Of a DNA stretch of 6,521 nucleotides, positions 5,576 to 6,521 are shown piece by piece. Each line of letters begins with the position of its first letter. The stretch's first letter is position 1. This stretch comes from Solirubrobacterales bacterium (GTDB lineage: Bacteria; Actinomycetota; Thermoleophilia; Solirubrobacterales; Solirubrobacteraceae). The position numbers and the translations under genes were made by a program. Below the pieces are notes generated by a model. It made no database searches. It was given only the letters and a program-made list of their open reading frames with translations, and was not told the origin of the DNA. The stretch covers positions 1 to 6,521 of the forward strand of contig JAFAZB010000371.1 of NCBI GenBank assembly GCA_019240015.1, given 5' to 3'.

Positions 5576-6521
5576 CCCGGACCGGCAGCCGGGAGAAGCT
5601 GTGGAGCGTGTTGTTGGCGCGGCGGACCGGCTCGCCCGCCAGCTCGATCCGCTGCACACGCTGCGCAAGCGCCGCCAGCAGGCACTCCCCCTCGAGCATC
5701 GCCAACAGCTGCCCGATGCACGAATGGACCCCCGTGCCGAAGCCGATGTGGCCGGTGGCGTCGCGGCGGATATCGAACCGGTCCGGGTGCTCGAAGTGAC
5801 GCGGGTCGCGATTGGCCGCGCCGAGCAACGCCAGCACCTTGTGGCCGCCGGCCAGCGTGACCCCGGACAGCTCGACCTCTCTGGTGGTGGCGCGGTAAAG
5901 CGGCTGTGGCGCCAGGTTGTAGCGGACGGTCTCCTGGAACGCCTTTCGCGCGAGCGAGGGATCGTCGCGCAGCAGCGACCATTGGTCGGGGTTGACCGCG
6001 AGGTTGTAGATCGCGTTGGTGATCGTGCAGGCGGTGGTGTCGAAACCGGCGATCGGGAATACGCGCACGAAGAAGCTCGCCTCCTCCTCGGTGAACTCTC
6101 CGGCGTCGGCCAACTCGTACAGGCGGGCGCCAAAGCCCCCCGGCGCGATGTTCTCCCGCTTGCACGCCCACTCGACCCAGGAGACCGCCGGTACGGCCCG
6201 CTCGATCGAGTCGAGGTAGCGCCGGTCGCGCGGACCGCTGGTGTTCATCGCCATGTCGCCGTAGGCGAACAGGTGCTCACGACCTTGCTCAGGCAGACCG
6301 GTGGCGTCGCACAGCATCTTCAACACGTAGGCATCGGAGAGCTCCCCGGCGGCGTCGAAGCTGCCGGCTGCGAGCACGCGCTCGACGAGCTCTTCCGCCC
6401 CGCGGGTGAAAGGCTGGCGCAGACCCCGGACCGCGGCGGGGGTCACGAGACGGGTGAGGATCCGGCGCCCCGCGACGCTCTCGGGGGGGTCGGCGCGGAA
6501 TCCGTCGAGCAGCAGCCTCAT
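5550..6521 (-). CDS. Second CYP199-like cytochrome P450, N terminus beyond the window (partial)
   Basis: The visible 323 residues run from the B-C loop region to the C terminus. The methionine at the window edge aligns with residue 101 of the first P450, so about 100 N-terminal residues lie to the right and the real start is not seen. Landmarks in visible numbering: DPPES, YGDMAMNTSGPR, R153 before the I helix, AGFDTT with D161/T162, ExxR at E197/R200, RATTREVELSG, GAANRDP, and the heme loop FGTGVHSCIGQLLAMLEGE with C268 as the thiolate. It is a close paralogue of the plus-strand P450 (over half identical by eye, same indels), and its I-helix and heme-loop motifs are if anything nearer to remembered CYP199A. 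It keeps the arginine linked to carboxylate binding in that family. It has no electron-transfer genes of its own in view, so sharing the ferredoxin and reductase of the facing operon is likely but inferred. The tail runs through the last codons of the reductase on the other strand. Confidence 0.92.
   Translation of the reverse strand: MRLLLDGFRADPPESVAGRRILTRLVTPAAVRGLRQPFTRGAEELVERVLAAGSFDAAGELSDAYVLKMLCDATGLPEQGREHLFAYGDMAMNTSGPRDRRYLDSIERAVPAVSWVEWACKRENIAPGGFGARLYELADAGEFTEEEASFFVRVFPIAGFDTTACTITNAIYNLAVNPDQWSLLRDDPSLARKAFQETVRYNLAPQPLYRATTREVELSGVTLAGGHKVLALLGAANRDPRHFEHPDRFDIRRDATGHIGFGTGVHSCIGQLLAMLEGECLLAALAQRVQRIELAGEPVRRANNTLHSFSRLPVRVTPRAHMP
5953..5977 (-). repeat. Inverted repeat copy B (paralogous P450 segment)
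   Basis: Exact reverse complement of 3593-3617, coding for the equivalent LLRDDPSLA residues of the minus-strand P450. Confidence 0.85.
6235..6256 (-). repeat. Second inverted repeat copy B (P450 MAMNTSG segment)
   Basis: Exact reverse complement of 3314-3335, inside the minus-strand P450. Confidence 0.8.

Noticed and set aside
5576..5593. CCCGG...CCGGG hairpin just after the reductase stop as a terminator
   Set aside because: The stem is only 5 base pairs, no T run follows, and it lies inside the coding sequence of the second P450.
6519..6521. ATG at the right edge as the true start of the second P450
   Set aside because: It aligns with residue 101 of the paralogue. A P450 starting there would lack the A-B region, so the gene must continue beyond the window.

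Overview
This is a gene-dense, very GC-rich window. Its codons almost always end in G or C, two of the genes start with GTG, and neighbouring genes overlap or nearly touch. This points to a high-GC bacterium, most likely an actinomycete or a deep-branching relative such as Thermoleophilia. A GC-rich proteobacterium cannot be excluded from the sequence alone.

Layout. Six plus-strand genes run from base 1 to 5575 and look like one operon whose promoter lies left of the window: (1) the last 76 codons of an oligopeptide/dipeptide-type (Opp/Dpp) ABC transporter ATPase (1-231); (2) a PaaK-type acyl/aryl-CoA ligase starting at GTG 228 (228-1613); (3) a metal-dependent amidohydrolase of the ACMSD-like family (1625-2752); (4) a CYP199-like cytochrome P450 (2749-4014); (5) a putidaredoxin-type [2Fe-2S] ferredoxin (4014-4337); (6) a putidaredoxin reductase-type FAD/NAD(H) ferredoxin reductase (4343-5575). 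The junctions are GTGA overlap, 11-base gap, ATGA overlap, one-base TGATG overlap and 5-base gap. On the minus strand, a second CYP199-like P450 (5550-6521) converges on the reductase and overlaps its 3' end by 26 bases. Its first ~100 residues lie beyond the right edge. No stretch of more than about 10 bases is without a gene.

How the parts may work together. Genes 4-6 form a complete three-component (class I) monooxygenase: NAD(P)H to reductase to ferredoxin to P450. The CYP199 family is known for oxidising or O-demethylating para-substituted benzoic and cinnamic acids. Both P450s here keep the arginine just before the I-helix oxygen-binding motif that helps hold the substrate carboxylate in CYP199A. 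With an aryl-CoA ligase, a possible decarboxylase or hydrolase and an ABC importer alongside, the simplest inference is an uptake-and-catabolism module for an aromatic or other cyclic carboxylic acid, with two related P450s sharing one electron-transfer chain. The substrate and the order of steps are not established by the sequence.
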